A DNA stretch of 25,739 nt, from the NCBI GenBank assembly GCA_005774595.1, contig VAUM01000005.1, forward strand, positions 1 to 25,739, written 5' to 3'. This DNA is from Actinomycetota bacterium (GTDB lineage: Bacteria > Actinomycetota > Coriobacteriia > Anaerosomatales > D1FN1-002). The notes below the pieces were generated by a model, which worked only from the letters and a program-made list of their open reading frames with translations, had not been told where the DNA came from and did not search any database. Shown here piece after piece: positions 1-6,714 of the stretch (positions are counted from its first letter, which is position 1; the number at the start of each line of letters is the position of its first letter). A program made the translations under genes and the position numbers.

Positions 1-696
1 CACGATCAGGACGATGACGACCACGAGCACGATCAGCAGGACGGCACAGCAGCCGCAGCTGATGAGCAGGGTCGGCCCGAGCGGGTTGTTCCACGTCCCC
101 ACGGCATTGATCACGGTGTCGGAACCCGGCGACATCTCCCACTCGAGGGTCATCGGGTCGTCGGCCAGCGGCGTGCCGTTCGTCTCACCGATGGTGCTGC
201 CCTCAGGGAAGGTGAGCAGGAACCTCGAGGTCATGACGCTGGAGTAGTCGCCGGCGTCGGCGGACTCGCCCTCGCCGACCATCGTCAGGTCAACGGTGTA
301 GCTCGACTTGAAGAAGTCGCTGTCGACGGTGATGCCCGGACCCGTCGCGCTCGTCCCCATCTCCGAGGCGAGATCGGACGCGTTGGCGAGGTGCTTCTTG
401 GCCACGAAGCCGGTCTTCGCACCGTCCTCGCTCTCGTAGTCCTCGACGGTGTAGCCCTCACCTTCGGCCTCGGTCTTGGTCTTTGCGAAGGGATCCTCGG
501 CATCGGTGGTCGAGGTGCCGCCGAGCGAGTTGAAGCTCTCGAGCGCGGACTTGTCGACGGCGACGGTCATCTCGATGTCGGCGCTGTTGTCCGAGTTGAT
601 CGTCACATGCTGGGTGAGCTCGATGCATCCCGCGAGAGCGAACGCGAGCGCGGCCAAGGCCGCCACGATCAGGAGACGCTTCCACAACCCCTTCAC
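1..696 (-). CDS. LppM-like (DUF3153-type) lipoprotein, partial at left edge
   Basis: The reading frame opens at GTG 696-694, behind a strong ribosome binding site GGAGGAGGA at 709-701, and runs off the left edge without a stop, giving at least 232 residues. Residues 4-23 form a hydrophobic signal segment ending in a lipobox LAGC, so Cys24 should be lipidated and the protein anchored outside the membrane. A beta-rich, Thr/Ser/Gly/Asp-rich ectodomain follows, then a strongly hydrophobic stretch near residues 210-232 (LLISCGCCAVLLIVLVVV) that looks like a C-terminal membrane helix. Signal peptide, extracytoplasmic domain and C-terminal helix in this order match the actinobacterial LppM family, whose role is not well known (mycobacterial LppM has been linked to phagosome trafficking). 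The family call is by overall pattern and not by a catalytic motif. It is divergent from the nuo operon. Confidence 0.7.
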   Translation of the reverse strand, partial: MKGLWKRLLIVAALAALAFALAGCIELTQHVTINSDNSADIEMTVAVDKSALESFNSLGGTSTTDAEDPFAKTKTEAEGEGYTVEDYESEDGAKTGFVAKKHLANASDLASEMGTSATGPGITVDSDFFKSSYTVDLTMVGEGESADAGDYSSVMTSRFLLTFPEGSTIGETNGTPLADDPMTLEWEMSPGSDTVINAVGTWNNPLGPTLLISCGCCAVLLIVLVVVIVLIV

Positions 697-806
697 GTGC
701 TCCTCCTCCCCGTCGGAACCTCCGAGACCGATTCTCCCCCGCGCGGTCGCCTTCGTCCAGACGCAACGACGCCCGCCGCGGGCGCGACGGGCGTGCGAGT
801 GGTCGA

Positions 807-830
807 TTGGTGGAGCCCAGGGGGCTCGAA
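807..830 (-). repeat. Copy of tRNA-Ala 3' end; candidate distal attachment site
   Basis: This 24-base stretch matches the 3' end of the tRNA-Ala gene (13521-13544) at 23 of 24 positions, the only difference being C818 against T13532. It includes the complement of CCA, the acceptor strand and the T-loop sequence TTCGA. Similarity stops abruptly on both sides, so it is not a whole tRNA gene. It is in direct orientation relative to the real tRNA. Tyrosine recombinases that use tRNA genes typically leave such a 3'-end copy at the far end of the inserted element. Confidence 0.7.
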
Positions 831-979
831 AACGAGGTGGGGGCTATCGGTTCGGCTCGGCGCGGCTCACAGTGTGCCGCCGTGTGCCCCGTCCGCACAG
901 GTCATTAGTGGCGTCTGCGCCCGCATTGTCGCTGTCGCGCCCGCACCGTCTCGCAGCCGCTCAATGTGTACCGCGCTCT

Positions 980-1001
980 TTCGGCCGACTTTCGGCAAAC
1001 T
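980..1001 (+). repeat. Tandem TTCGGC motif, left copy; possible integrase arm site
   Basis: Two adjacent 11-mers, TTCGGCCGACT and TTCGGCAAACT, match the pair beside the integrase remnant (13397-13418) at 20 of 22 positions in the same orientation. The site lies about 150 bases inside the left tRNA-end repeat. Confidence 0.55.
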
Positions 1002-1245
1002 CCGCGCTCGATCACGTCGCCTTGGCCGACAGGAACCTACATCCGTCCGCGCGTGGAGCTAGGCTCGCGCGAGACGGCCGCCGGCCTTTCGCCGCCCATT
1101 CCGTACCGCATACCGACTGTCGCGGGTCATCGCGGCCAGTTCTCACCGGTCGGTTGGAGGAACGGGACCCCGCTGCCCGAATACACCGCTCATAACTTCT
1201 CCCGCGCGTGCTGCTGGCTCGTCCGGGAGGGGGGTTGGGGGTCCG

Positions 1246-1605
1246 GTGGACGCCGCATCGTTCGGAGCGGTCGCACTCGCCGGGGTGGTGGGTGTGCTCT
1301 TCGTGGCCTTGGTGTACGGTGCCGTGAGGTTTCTCGCACCGTCGCATCCCACGGCGTCCAAACTGCAGACGTACGAGTGCGGCGTGCCTCCCCGTGGCCA
1401 GCCGTGGCTGCCGTTCCGCGTTCAGTACTACGTCTTCGCCCTTCTCTTCGTCATCTTCGACATCGAGACGGCGTTCTTCTTCCCTTGGGTGCTCGTGCAC
1501 AAGCGGCTGGCTTGGGTGGGTCTGGCCGAGGTCACGGCGTTCGTCGCCGTGCTGTGGGTCGGGGTTAGCTACGCTTGGCGCAAGGGGGCGCTGAGGTGGG
1601 AGTGA
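1246..1605 (+). CDS. nuoA: NADH-quinone oxidoreductase subunit A (NuoA)
   Basis: A 119-residue membrane subunit of complex I and first gene of the operon. It has three hydrophobic helices (about residues 6-28, 60-82 and 88-108). The family signature is present: YECG near residue 45 in the loop after helix 1, followed by the FRVQYYVFALLFVIFDIETAF segment with its acidic FDIE motif, which helps form the quinone/proton channel entrance. Start is GTG 1246, preceded by a G-rich stretch (GGGAGGGGGG). Length is normal for NuoA (110-150). The stop TGA overlaps the GTG start of nuoB by four bases, so the two are probably translationally coupled. Confidence 0.95.
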   Translation: MDAASFGAVALAGVVGVLFVALVYGAVRFLAPSHPTASKLQTYECGVPPRGQPWLPFRVQYYVFALLFVIFDIETAFFFPWVLVHKRLAWVGLAEVTAFVAVLWVGVSYAWRKGALRWE

Positions 1606-2099
1606 CCATCCGGACAGAAGGCGGGGTCGTCCTCTCCGGCCTTGATCGACTGGTCGCTTGGGGCCGTTCCCGCTCGTTGTGGCCGCTGACCTACGGGATC
1701 GCGTGCTGCGCGATCGAGATGATGACGGCGGGCTCGCCCCGCTACGATCTCGACCGCTTCGGCATCATATTCCGGGCCACTCCGCGCCAGTGTGACGTGA
1801 TGATCGTGGCCGGACCGGTGACCAAGCGCATGGAGCCGGTCATCAAGCTCCTCTACGAGCAGATGGCCGAACCTCGCTGGGTGCTCGCGATGGGCAGTTG
1901 CGCGATCTCGGGCGGCGCGTTCGCGGGCTCCTACAACGTGCTGCCCGGTGCGGACACGGTGGTCCCGGTCGATATATACGTGCCGGGCTGCCCGCCGCGC
2001 CCCGAGGCGCTGATGGCTGGGCTGTTGGAGCTGCGCGACGGGATCCGCAGGGGCGTGCCGCCGAAGGGGGGCGTTGCGCGTGTGCGCTCGGGTGGCTGA
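1602..2099 (+). CDS. nuoB: NADH-quinone oxidoreductase subunit B (NuoB)
   Basis: A 165-residue peripheral subunit that carries the terminal iron-sulfur cluster N2, the direct donor to quinone. All four ligands are visible: the tandem pair Cys35-Cys36 in GIACCAIEMM, Cys100 in MGSCAISGG, and Cys130 in VPGCPPRPE. Start GTG 1602 is chosen because it makes the usual GTGA overlap with nuoA and has AGGTGGGA just upstream; an in-frame GTG at 1596 is an alternative. The C-terminus runs into the start region of nuoC, overlapping by about 20 bases. Length is typical for the family. Confidence 0.95.
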   Translation: MTIRTEGGVVLSGLDRLVAWGRSRSLWPLTYGIACCAIEMMTAGSPRYDLDRFGIIFRATPRQCDVMIVAGPVTKRMEPVIKLLYEQMAEPRWVLAMGSCAISGGAFAGSYNVLPGADTVVPVDIYVPGCPPRPEALMAGLLELRDGIRRGVPPKGGVARVRSGG

Positions 2100-2508
2100 C
2101 ATCGCCTCGCGCATCCCTGGCGCGCGGGTCGAGGCGACGCTGTCCGGCGAGGTCCTGGTGGTGCCGCCCGCGGAGTGGCGGTCCGCCTGCGAGCACATCG
2201 CGCTGACGGGCATGGAGCTCTCGGACCTGACGCTGATCGATCGCGCCGAGACCCTGGACGTCGTGGCCCACGTCTTCGACTCGCCGGCCGAGTGCCTGCA
2301 GTTGCGCACGTCGCTGCCGCCCGACACGCCGAGGGTGGCTTCGGTGACGAACGTGTGGCCCTCGGCGGATTGGCTGGAGCGAGAGGCTGCCGAGATGTTC
2401 GGCGTCACCTTCCTCGATCACCCCGACCCGAGGCGCCTGCTGCTGACCGACGACTTCGAGGGCGCGCCGCTGCGCAAGGCGTTCCTGTGCGAGGAGTCCT
2501 CATGGTGA
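2080..2508 (+). CDS. nuoC: NADH-quinone oxidoreductase subunit C (NuoC)
   Basis: About 142 residues; the 30-kDa subunit of the hydrophilic connecting module that packs against NuoD and NuoB. The hallmark C-terminal motif is present: WLEREAAEMFGVTFLDHPD, then RRLLLTDDFEGAPLRKAF, close to the family pattern ERExxDMFGxxFxxHPdlRR. It is shorter than many NuoC proteins, mainly at the N-terminus. Start is uncertain: GTG 2080 sits about eight bases after GAAGGGGGG and is preferred, but TTG 2074 and GTG 2092 are possible. All starts lie inside nuoB. It is a separate gene, not fused to nuoD. Confidence 0.9.
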   Translation: MCARVADIASRIPGARVEATLSGEVLVVPPAEWRSACEHIALTGMELSDLTLIDRAETLDVVAHVFDSPAECLQLRTSLPPDTPRVASVTNVWPSADWLEREAAEMFGVTFLDHPDPRRLLLTDDFEGAPLRKAFLCEESSW

Positions 2509-3617
2509 CCTCGCTCGCATCGTCCACTCAGACGATCTCGGTCAACGTCGGGCCGCAGCATCCGTCCACGCACGGCGTGATGCACCTCATCGTGGAGTTG
2601 AGCGGCGAGGAGGTGTGCTCGGTGCGGCCGGTGGTCGGCTATCTGCACCGCGGCATCGAGAAGCTGGCGGAAGGCCGCACGTACGCACAGTGCCAGGTGC
2701 TCGTCGACCGCATGGACTACGTCTCGGGCTTCTGCACCGAGCTGGCGTACTGCCGGGCGGTCGAGACGCTCGCCGGCATCGAGGTCCCCGAGCGCGCCGA
2801 GTACCTGCGCACACTCCTGGCCGAGCTGCAGCGTCTCGCCAGCCACTTCGTCTGGTTCGGCTCCTATGGGCTGGACCTGGGGGCGTGGACGCCGTTCATC
2901 TACTGCTTCATCGAGCGCGAGATGCTGCTGGACCTGTTCGAGGAGCTGTGCGGCAGCCGCATGATGCCGAACTTCCTGCGCTTCGGCGGCGTGCGCGAGG
3001 AGGTCCCCGGCGGCTGGCTCGAGCGGGTGCGCTCGTTCGCAGCCGACCACATGCCCCGGGCGATCGATACCTACGAGGCGCTGCTGACCCGCAACGAGAT
3101 CTTCCGCTCGAGGACGGTCGGTCTCAGCGCGATCGGTCAGGATCTGGCGCTGTCGTGGGGGCTCACCGGCCCGATGCTGCGTGCCACAGGGTGCGCTCGC
3201 GACCTGCGCAAGGACGCACCGTACGCGGCGTACGACCGCATCGAGTGGGAGGTGCACACGGGAGCATCCGGCGACTGTTACGACCGCTACCTCGTGCGCG
3301 TGGCCGAGATGCGCGAGTCGTGCCGGATGGCGGTGCGGCTGATCGACGCGATGCCCGAGGGAGAGGTGCGCAACAAGGTCCCCCGCAACCTCAAGCCGCC
3401 CGAGGGCGAGGTCTACGTGCGCACCGAGACACCTCGAGGGGAGCTCGGAGTCCTCATCGTCTCCGATGGCACCGCGACCCCGTACCGTTTGCACTTCCGC
3501 TCGCCGGCGCTCGTGAACATCTCGACTCTCCCGCGCATGGCCGTAGGCCACAAGCTGGCGGACCTCATCGCGATCGCCGGCAGCATCGACCTGGTGATGG
3601 GGGAGATCGACCGGTGA
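2502..3617 (+). CDS. nuoD: NADH-quinone oxidoreductase subunit D (NuoD)
   Basis: A 371-residue subunit forming most of the quinone-binding cavity together with NuoB; evolutionarily related to the large subunit of NiFe hydrogenases. The N-terminal VNVGPQHPSTHGVMHL motif (quinone headgroup region) is intact, followed by GYLHRGIEKLAEGRTY and the C-terminal RSPALVNISTL and GSIDLVMGEIDR. Hydrogenase-type Ni-binding CxxC pairs are absent, as expected for complex I. Start ATG 2502 overlaps the nuoC stop by seven bases. Length is normal. Confidence 0.96.
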   Translation: MVTSLASSTQTISVNVGPQHPSTHGVMHLIVELSGEEVCSVRPVVGYLHRGIEKLAEGRTYAQCQVLVDRMDYVSGFCTELAYCRAVETLAGIEVPERAEYLRTLLAELQRLASHFVWFGSYGLDLGAWTPFIYCFIEREMLLDLFEELCGSRMMPNFLRFGGVREEVPGGWLERVRSFAADHMPRAIDTYEALLTRNEIFRSRTVGLSAIGQDLALSWGLTGPMLRATGCARDLRKDAPYAAYDRIEWEVHTGASGDCYDRYLVRVAEMRESCRMAVRLIDAMPEGEVRNKVPRNLKPPEGEVYVRTETPRGELGVLIVSDGTATPYRLHFRSPALVNISTLPRMAVGHKLADLIAIAGSIDLVMGEIDR

Positions 3618-4585
3618 GCGTAGGGCAACTCATGCGTGCGCTCGTGTGGCTGGTCGGGCTGCTCGCGCTGATGGGCGTCAATACGCTGATGTTCGTATGG
3701 TGGGAGCGCAAGTTCATCGCCCGCATCCACCGGAGGCACGGTCCGCTGCACCACGGGTGGCACGGGCTGCTGCAACTGCCCGCCGACGGACTGAAGATGC
3801 TCACGAAGGAGTCGACTCGGCCGCTGGCCGCCGACCGGATGTTCTTCTCGCTCGCGCCGGCGATGGTGGTCGTGCCCACCTACGTCGCCTACGTCGCGCT
3901 GCCGTTCGGGCCGGGTGCGGCGCTGGTCGACATGCGCCACGGGCTCTTCTTCGTGTTCGCGTTCCAAGCGCTCCTGCCGGTCGGCTTCACGGTGGCGGGA
4001 TGGGCCTCGGCGAACAAGTACTCGCTGCTCGGCGCGTTGCGCTCCTCGGCGCAGCAGATCAGCTACGAGGTGCCGATGCTGCTCGGCGCACTGTCGGTGG
4101 TGGTGATGGCAGGCTCGCTCCGGCTGACCGATATCGTCTCGGCGCAGCATGCCGTCTGGTACGTGTTCAAGCAGCCTGTGGGATTCGTGCTGACGTGCGT
4201 CGCGATGATCGCCGAGATGAACCGCACGCCGTTCGACATGCCGGAGGCCGAGTCCGAGCTGGTAGCCGGGTACAACGTCGAGTACTCGGGAATGCGCTAC
4301 GGCCTGTTCATGATGGCCGAGTACTCGGTGATGTTCGTGGGCACGATGCTCGTCTCGATGTTGTACCTCGGCGGCTGGAACTTGCCGTTCCTGCCGGCGT
4401 CGCCGCTTTGGCTGCTGCTCAAAGTCTGGCTGCTGGTCACGGCGCTGATCTGGGTGCGCGGAACGCTGCCGCGCGTGCGCGTCGACATCCTGATGGAGAC
4501 GAGCTGGAAAGTGCTGATCCCGATCGGGTTCGCGAACCTCCTGCTGATCGGACTGCTCACGACGATCTGGCCGCGCGTGTTCTGA
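3614..4585 (+). CDS. nuoH: NADH-quinone oxidoreductase subunit H (NuoH)
   Basis: A 323-residue membrane subunit with about eight helices, linking the quinone cavity to the proton-pumping arm. Diagnostic segments are WWERKFIARIHRRHGP near the N-terminus, LPADGLKMLTKES, and AEMNRTPFDMPEAESELVAG, which holds the conserved acidic loop facing the quinone channel, then GYNVEYSGMRYGLFMMAEY. Start GTG 3614 overlaps the nuoD stop by four bases (GTGA). A 14-base gap separates its stop from nuoI, one of only two gaps in the operon. Confidence 0.96.
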   Translation: MSVGQLMRALVWLVGLLALMGVNTLMFVWWERKFIARIHRRHGPLHHGWHGLLQLPADGLKMLTKESTRPLAADRMFFSLAPAMVVVPTYVAYVALPFGPGAALVDMRHGLFFVFAFQALLPVGFTVAGWASANKYSLLGALRSSAQQISYEVPMLLGALSVVVMAGSLRLTDIVSAQHAVWYVFKQPVGFVLTCVAMIAEMNRTPFDMPEAESELVAGYNVEYSGMRYGLFMMAEYSVMFVGTMLVSMLYLGGWNLPFLPASPLWLLLKVWLLVTALIWVRGTLPRVRVDILMETSWKVLIPIGFANLLLIGLLTTIWPRVF

Positions 4586-4599
4586 AGAAGGGGACGGAC

Positions 4600-5031
4600 G
4601 TGTTCGGCACTGGGATGGCGAAAGGCTTCTCCGCCACGATCAGGCGCGCGTTCATGCCGGCTTGGACGGTGCTGTACCCGTACGAGGTGAGGCAGCTGCC
4701 CGAGCGCTCGCGCATGCGCCTGGCGATGAGTCTGGCCGAGGACGGCTCGACGGACTGCAAGGCGTGTCTGGCGTGCGCGAATGCCTGCCCCGACCACGCG
4801 CTGCGCCTCGATGTGGACACCGGCGACGGTCGCAGGCTCGTGCGGATGGTCGCCAACGTCGGCAGGTGCACGTTCTGCGGGCTTTGCGTGGAGGCGTGCC
4901 CGACGGGGTGCCTCGGCTTCACGGGTGCCTTCGACATGGCGGTGCGCACACGCGAGGCGACGATCGCGACGCTCTTCGAGAGCCCGGCGGGTCAGGCCCA
5001 TGCCGCCGAGCGCCAGGCGGAGCGGCAGTGA
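4600..5031 (+). CDS. nuoI: NADH-quinone oxidoreductase subunit I (NuoI), 2x[4Fe-4S]
   Basis: A 143-residue ferredoxin-like subunit carrying clusters N6a and N6b, which pass electrons toward N2 in NuoB. Two complete binding motifs are visible: CKACLACANACP and CTFCGLCVEACP, separated by a typical linker. With nuoEFG missing, this subunit is the likely electron entry point of the encoded complex, as proposed for ferredoxin- or F420-linked eleven-subunit complexes. Start GTG 4600 is preferred because GAAGGGG lies about seven bases upstream; ATG 4615 is an alternative. The stop overlaps the nuoJ start by four bases. Confidence 0.94.
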   Translation: MFGTGMAKGFSATIRRAFMPAWTVLYPYEVRQLPERSRMRLAMSLAEDGSTDCKACLACANACPDHALRLDVDTGDGRRLVRMVANVGRCTFCGLCVEACPTGCLGFTGAFDMAVRTREATIATLFESPAGQAHAAERQAERQ

Positions 5032-5531
5032 GCGCCCCGCTGCTGGGCACGATGCTGTTCGCGGCGCTGGCCGTGTTCATACTCGGCTTGTCGGCGCTGG
5101 CGATGCTGTCGCGCAACTACGTGCACAGCGCCGTGTTCCTCGCGGGAGCGCTCATCGGCTTCGCGGGTATCTTCGCGCTGCTGGGTGCCACGTTCATCGC
5201 GCTGCTGCAGGTCTTCGTCTACGCGGGCGCGGTCAGCATCCTCGTCATCTTCGTGATCATGATGACCCGCACCTCGGTGCCGGGTTGGGATCAGCTCCTG
5301 CACCGCCAGCGCTGGGCGGCGCCCCTGGTTGTCGGCGTGTTCGCGGTCGGGGTCGTCAGGGTGATCGTGGCGGCGGCGCGGCTGATGCCCGCCGAGCCCG
5401 GCCCGCCGCGCGGCACGGACGCGTTGGCCACGCACCTGTTCTTGACCTACGCGGTCCCGTTCGAGCTGGCGTCCCTGGTGCTTCTCGGGGCGCTCATCGG
5501 GGCCGTCTACCTGGCGAGAGAGGCCGAGTGA
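5028..5531 (+). CDS. nuoJ: NADH-quinone oxidoreductase subunit J (NuoJ)
   Basis: A 167-residue membrane subunit with about five helices. The segment LLQVFVYAGAVSILVIFVIMM is the characteristic NuoJ helix 3 with the conserved VYAGAV motif, where a pi-bulge helix changes shape during turnover. A short Pro/Gly-rich loop near residues 120-135 precedes the last helix. Start GTG 5028 overlaps nuoI (GTGA), and the stop overlaps nuoK in the same manner. Length and order (I-J-K) are as usual. Confidence 0.94.
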   Translation: MSAPLLGTMLFAALAVFILGLSALAMLSRNYVHSAVFLAGALIGFAGIFALLGATFIALLQVFVYAGAVSILVIFVIMMTRTSVPGWDQLLHRQRWAAPLVVGVFAVGVVRVIVAAARLMPAEPGPPRGTDALATHLFLTYAVPFELASLVLLGALIGAVYLAREAE

Positions 5532-5842
5532 GCACGGTGCCGGTGACACCCTCGCTGTACCTCGGGGCCGCCGTCTTCCTGCTGGCGATGCTCGGCTTCC
5601 TGACACGGCGCAGTCTGATCCAAGCCGTGATGTGCCTGGAGCTCATGCTCAACGCGGTCGATCTCACGTTCGTAGCCTTCGACCGCGGGATGGGCGACAA
5701 GCTGATGAGCGGGACCACGTTCGCACTGTTCTCCATGGTGATCGCCGCCGCCGAGATCGGCGTCGGTCTGGCACTCGTCCTGCTGTACTTCCGGCGCCGC
5801 GGGGACGTGGACGTCGAGGGATTGAGGATGCTCGAGGGGTGA
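5528..5842 (+). CDS. nuoK: NADH-quinone oxidoreductase subunit K (NuoK)
   Basis: A 104-residue, three-helix subunit homologous to MrpC of Na+/H+ antiporters. Both membrane glutamates needed for proton transfer are present: one in VMCLELMLNAVDLTFVAF (helix 2) and one in VIAAAEIGVGLALVLLYFRR (helix 3). Start GTG 5528 overlaps nuoJ by four bases, and the stop overlaps the GTG start of nuoL by four bases. Confidence 0.95.
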   Translation: MSTVPVTPSLYLGAAVFLLAMLGFLTRRSLIQAVMCLELMLNAVDLTFVAFDRGMGDKLMSGTTFALFSMVIAAAEIGVGLALVLLYFRRRGDVDVEGLRMLEG

Positions 5843-6711
5843 ACGTGCGCCCCGAGATACTGGCGATCGCCGTCCCCGCTCTGCCCGCGGCATCCTTCGT
5901 CCTGCTCGCCGCGTTCGGGCGCAGGCTCGGCGGGCGGGCGCACTGGGTGGCGCTGGCCGCGGTGTTCGGCTCGCTGGCTTGCTCCGTGGCGCTGCTGCTG
6001 CACATCGCCGCCGGCGGCGAGGGGGCGGTGATCCACGCGACGTTCCCGTGGGCGATCGTCGGGGGGCGCCCTGTCGAGTTCGGCGTGTTCGTCGACGGGC
6101 TGTCGGCCTCGGTCCTCGTGATGGTGGCCGTCGTTGCCGCGATGGTGTTCACGTACGCGGCCGGCTACATGTGCGGGGACGAGCGCTACGGGTGGTTCTT
6201 CTCGGCGTTCTCGCTGTTCCTGACCTCGATGTTCGCGCTCGTCATCAGTTCGAACCTGCTGCAGGTGATGGTGTTCTGGGAGGTCATGGGCCTGTGCAGC
6301 TACCTGCTGATCGGGTTCTGGTACGAGCGTGAGGAGTCTAGGCGCGCCTGCATCAAGGCGTTCATCACGACCCGTATCGGGGACATGGGGTTCCTCGCCG
6401 GCACGGCGCTCTTGTGGATCCGCCTCGGGTCGCTGGACCTGCGGGAGCTTCCGCGCCTCGTTGAGGAGGCCGATCCTCGATTCCTGGCGCTGGCAGCGCT
6501 ACTGTTGCTGATGGGGGCCGTCGGCAAGAGCGCGCAGTTCCCGTTGCATGTGTGGCTGCCCGACGCGATGGCCGGGCCGACCCCGGTCTCCGGCCTGCTG
6601 CACTCGGCCACGATGGTCGCGGCCGGCGTGTTCCTGGTGGCCCGGACGTACCCCGTCTTCGAGGCGTCGCACTTCGCGCTGCCGTTCATCACTGGCGTGG
6701 GGGTGGTCTAG
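5839..6711 (+). CDS. nuoL: NuoL, N-terminal part, ended by in-frame TAG at codon 291
   Basis: The frame starts at GTG 5839 (GTGA overlap with nuoK) and reads 290 residues before TAG 6709-6711. It covers the first half of the antiporter-like subunit L: the Glu in VMVFWEVMGLCSYLLIGFW, the channel Lys in MGAVGKSAQFPLHVWLPDAM, and the His in LLHSATMVAAGVFLVAR are all intact. The stop falls inside a membrane helix (FITGVGVV-stop-AMFAAVLAL). The next codons, GCG ATG, continue the same frame with perfect family similarity, so this is one gene with a nonsense codon, not a frameshift. A base error, a true mutation, suppression or restart at ATG 6715 cannot be separated from sequence alone. Confidence 0.85.
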   Translation: MNVRPEILAIAVPALPAASFVLLAAFGRRLGGRAHWVALAAVFGSLACSVALLLHIAAGGEGAVIHATFPWAIVGGRPVEFGVFVDGLSASVLVMVAVVAAMVFTYAAGYMCGDERYGWFFSAFSLFLTSMFALVISSNLLQVMVFWEVMGLCSYLLIGFWYEREESRRACIKAFITTRIGDMGFLAGTALLWIRLGSLDLRELPRLVEEADPRFLALAALLLLMGAVGKSAQFPLHVWLPDAMAGPTPVSGLLHSATMVAAGVFLVARTYPVFEASHFALPFITGVGVV

Positions 6712-6714
6712 GCG

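Larger units (their letters stand above)
697..1245. other. Non-coding stretch between lipoprotein gene and nuo operon
   Basis: No credible gene is seen on either strand; the open frames here are low-complexity shadows without ribosome binding sites. It contains a small GC hairpin at 770-784 (GCCCG/CGGGC stem), the tRNA 3'-end copy at 807-830 and the TTCGGC repeat pair at 980-1001. The nuo promoter should lie between about 1000 and 1230, but no convincing -35/-10 pair could be chosen. Confidence 0.6.

Noticed and set aside
807..830. A second tRNA gene
   Set aside because: Only the last 24 bases match; no D-arm, anticodon arm or 5' acceptor strand follows in 830-900.
1012..1500. Minus-strand open frame overlapping nuoA and upstream region
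   Set aside because: It is Arg-rich with no start signal, and overlaps the clear nuoA gene.
2418..3551. Long minus-strand open frame opposite nuoD (and similar ones opposite nuoM and nuoL)
   Set aside because: These are His/Arg/Gln-rich shadows created by GC-rich codons; no ribosome binding sites or family similarity.
6709..6711. TAG in nuoL read as pyrrolysine
   Set aside because: No pyl genes are in the window, complex I subunits are not known pyrrolysine proteins, and the site aligns with a small residue of a membrane helix. Kept only as one check in the finding.
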